Made by a program: the position numbers and the translations under genes. This document shows positions 39,856-41,108 of a stretch of 41,108 nucleotides of DNA, in pieces. The DNA lies in contig JAFGDK010000016.1 of NCBI GenBank assembly GCA_016932165.1, forward strand, positions 1-41,108, written 5' to 3'. The notes beneath the pieces were generated by a model. That model was given only the letters and a program-made list of their open reading frames with translations, made no database searches and was not told where the DNA came from. Source of the DNA: Anaerolineales bacterium. Its GTDB lineage: Bacteria; Chloroflexota; Anaerolineae; Anaerolineales; UBA11579. The first letter of the stretch is position 1, and every line of letters begins with the position of its first letter.

Positions 39856-40296
39856 ATGCGGGTTGTCATCCAGCGGGTGAGCCAGGGGCGGGTGAGCGTT
39901 GCCGGGGAGGTGCTGGCTGAGATCGGCACCGGCCTGGTGATCCTGGTGGGGATCGGCCCGGGGGACGGCCAAGCCCAGGCGCAGTTCCTGGCTGAAAAGA
40001 TCGCCAATTTGCGAATATTTCGTGATTCCGAAGGCAAGACCAACCTCTCCTGCCTGGATGTCGGCGGGGAGGCGATTGTGGTCTCGCAGTTCACCCTGTA
40101 CGCCGATACGCGAAAGGGCCGGCGGCCCTCCTTCACCAACGCTGCCCCGCCGGAGCTTGCCGAGCCGCTGGTGCAGCGCTTTGCCGCGCTCCTGCGGGAA
40201 CAGGGCGTGCCTACCCAGACCGGCCGCTTCGGCGCCGAGATGCTGGTGGAGATCGACAACCACGGCCCGGTGACGATCTTCATCGAACGCGACTGA
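39856..40296 (+). CDS. dtd: D-aminoacyl-tRNA deacylase
   Basis: A 146-residue DTD that hydrolyses D-aminoacyl-tRNA (D-Tyr, D-Trp, also glycine mischarged on tRNA-Ala). The two catalytic motifs are visible: SQFTLYA near residue 77 and, at the dimer interface, the Gly-Pro pair in NHGPVTIF near the C-terminus. '[14 protein letters not shown]' is the usual region between them. The start directly follows the trpS stop, so the pair is one transcript; a tRNA quality-control enzyme behind a synthetase whose D-amino acid product it clears is a sensible pairing. Confidence 0.94.
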   Translation: MRVVIQRVSQGRVSVAGEVLAEIGTGLVILVGIGPGDGQAQAQFLAEKIANLRIFRDSEGKTNLSCLDVGGEAIVVSQFTLYADTRKGRRPSFTNAAPPELAEPLVQRFAALLREQGVPTQTGRFGAEMLVEIDNHGPVTIFIERD

Positions 40297-40895
40297 TGTC
40301 CCAAAAAGACGAACAAGAAACCACCCGCCAGACCTACGACCGGCACGCCGCCGGGATCGCCGGCCGCTTCTGGGATACCGACCTGAGCCACATCTGGGAG
40401 GCGTTTTGCGGCATGATCCCGCCCATGTCTCGCATCCTCGACCTGGGCTGCGGCAGCGGGCGCGATGCGGCCGTTTTCACCGCCCTGGGGCATTGGGTGG
40501 CGGGGATGGATTTCTCGATGGGCATGCTGCGGGAAGCCGCCCGGCGCGCCCCCGGCAATTACCTCCAGGGCGATATGACCTGCCTGCCGTTTGCCCCGGC
40601 CAGCTTTGACGCCGCCTGGCTGAACGCCTCCCTGCTGCACCTGCCGCGCCAGCTGGCCCCCGGGGTGCTGGCGGAGGTGCGGGAAGTGCTCAAACCCGGC
40701 GGCGTGCTGTACCTCAGCCTGAAAGAGGGGCAAGGCGAGTTCTGGGAGCAGCGCGAGGGCCAGCGATTTTTCACCTTATTCGGTGTGGATGAAGTCGGGG
40801 GATTGCTGGTCGAAGCCGGCTTCCGGATTGAATGGCAGTGGGTGGAGCCCGCCGAAAAGGCCAGCTGGATCAACACCCTGGCATTGAGGAAATAA
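40296..40895 (+). CDS. Class I SAM-dependent methyltransferase
   Basis: A 199-residue methyltransferase overlapping the dtd stop by one base (TGATG). The SAM motif ILDLGCGSGRDA is near residue 46, then GMDFSMGML and DMTCLPFAPASFDAAW, and 'EVLKPGGVLYLSLKEG' after the last strand. This pattern covers many substrates. The N-terminus QTYDRHAAGIAGRFWD is like small-molecule or tRNA-linked methyltransferases of this size. It is the last gene of the trpS operon; substrate unknown. Confidence 0.88.
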   Translation: MSQKDEQETTRQTYDRHAAGIAGRFWDTDLSHIWEAFCGMIPPMSRILDLGCGSGRDAAVFTALGHWVAGMDFSMGMLREAARRAPGNYLQGDMTCLPFAPASFDAAWLNASLLHLPRQLAPGVLAEVREVLKPGGVLYLSLKEGQGEFWEQREGQRFFTLFGVDEVGGLLVEAGFRIEWQWVEPAEKASWINTLALRK

Positions 40896-40947
40896 CCTCT
40901 ACTCTGAAGTCTAACTTCGACCTCCCCCAAACAAAACTGGAATAAAT

Positions 40948-41108
40948 TTATCGGCTTTCTATGCGGCTGAGGTTGCGTTTTACCATTTGTATGTATGGAT
41001 GTTCTTCCGGTAAAATGCTGCTATAAAAGCGCAGGGCCTGCTCGTAGGCCGCCACCGCCCGGGCCAGGTTCTCCTCCGGGTCTTTGTGCCCCGCCAGATC
41101 GCGGTAGG
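40948..41108 (-). CDS. C-terminal end of a TPR-type protein (partial)
   Basis: The last 53 codons of a gene that starts beyond the window edge. Sequence from the edge: DLAGHKDPEENLARAVAAYE, then QALRFYSSILPEEHPYIQM and NLSRIESR at the end. The A-x-x-x-Y-x-x-A-L pattern is a tetratricopeptide repeat, typical of the C-terminal end of TPR or TPR-CHAT proteins. Domains upstream cannot be seen. Convergent with the methyltransferase; the 52-base gap shows no strong terminator. Confidence 0.75.
   Translation of the reverse strand, partial: YRDLAGHKDPEENLARAVAAYEQALRFYSSILPEEHPYIQMVKRNLSRIESR

Noticed and set aside
38749-40263. 504-residue minus-strand frame opposite trpS and dtd
   Set aside because: Long only because GC-rich codons leave few stops; trpS and dtd motifs on the other strand are decisive.

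Overview
The window is about 41 kb of bacterial chromosome with no rRNA, tRNA, CRISPR array, integrase or transposase that I could find. Coding sequence is GC-rich and intergenic DNA is much poorer in GC. The gene set (two DUF2089-type regulators, an amphi-Trp protein, a TauE/SafE plus stress-protein operon, an FHA/PP2C pair, a FtsK-type translocase, and many dispersed palindromic repeats built on CCCTTCCC/CCTCCCC) resembles Chloroflexota, probably class Anaerolineae. That placement is inference from gene content; there is no phylogenetic marker comparison behind it.

Layout. 1-4871 is an accessory island: a DUF559 nuclease-like protein and a single-chain type IIG restriction-modification enzyme, boxed in by two nearly identical ~152-bp direct repeats and by two oppositely oriented copies of another repeat carrying ~10-bp tandem units. 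4872-7093 is an ABC transporter pair without a binding protein, followed immediately by a UbiE-like methyltransferase. 7135-10025 (minus) is a PP2C phosphatase overlapping a membrane protein with an extracellular VWA-like domain and a cytoplasmic FHA domain. 10228-13859 holds two paralogous MFS transporters around a convergent membrane protein; the first has a 49-codon leader ORF and a perfect palindrome upstream. 14155-18423 carries a condensation-type acyltransferase, a TauE/SafE exporter operon with a tandem universal stress protein, and a protein with an extremely acidic tail. 18508-24987 has a stand-alone receiver protein, an ICMT-like membrane methyltransferase, a DEAD-box RNA helicase, a HAD phosphatase and FtsK. 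25067-28927 holds a small seven-helix protein resembling Pyr4-type membrane terpene cyclases, an old-yellow-enzyme oxidoreductase with a methyltransferase, a secreted protein, and a DUF2089 regulator. 29145-32491 has a GrdB/PrdB-family protein that lacks its redox residues, and an operon of phospholipase-C-like protein, glycosyltransferase 2 and RNase HII.

32607-35004 (minus) is the most unusual operon: a DUF2089 zinc-ribbon/HTH protein behind a clear sigma70-type promoter and a 20-bp palindrome, a 100-residue protein, and a 521-residue protein built largely from ~29-residue repeats. A short 'G-x-I-x-x-E-E/Q-A/G' helix pair recurs in all three, and in the separate 27855-28927 locus.

35351-41108 carries a cytoplasmic HtrA-like protease with a LuxR-type regulator whose receiver is degenerate, an amphi-Trp protein, a lipoprotein, then an Rdx (SelW-like) gene with an in-frame TGA at 38556-38558 that reads as a CxxU selenoprotein and is followed at the expected distance by a bacterial SECIS-like hairpin. 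After it come trpS, dtd and a methyltransferase; the window ends inside a TPR-type gene on the minus strand.

The strongest candidates for new biology are the Rdx selenoprotein, the DUF2089/29-residue-repeat operon, the bacterial Pyr4-like protein, the VWA(no MIDAS)-TM-FHA/PP2C pair and the repeat-bounded restriction island.
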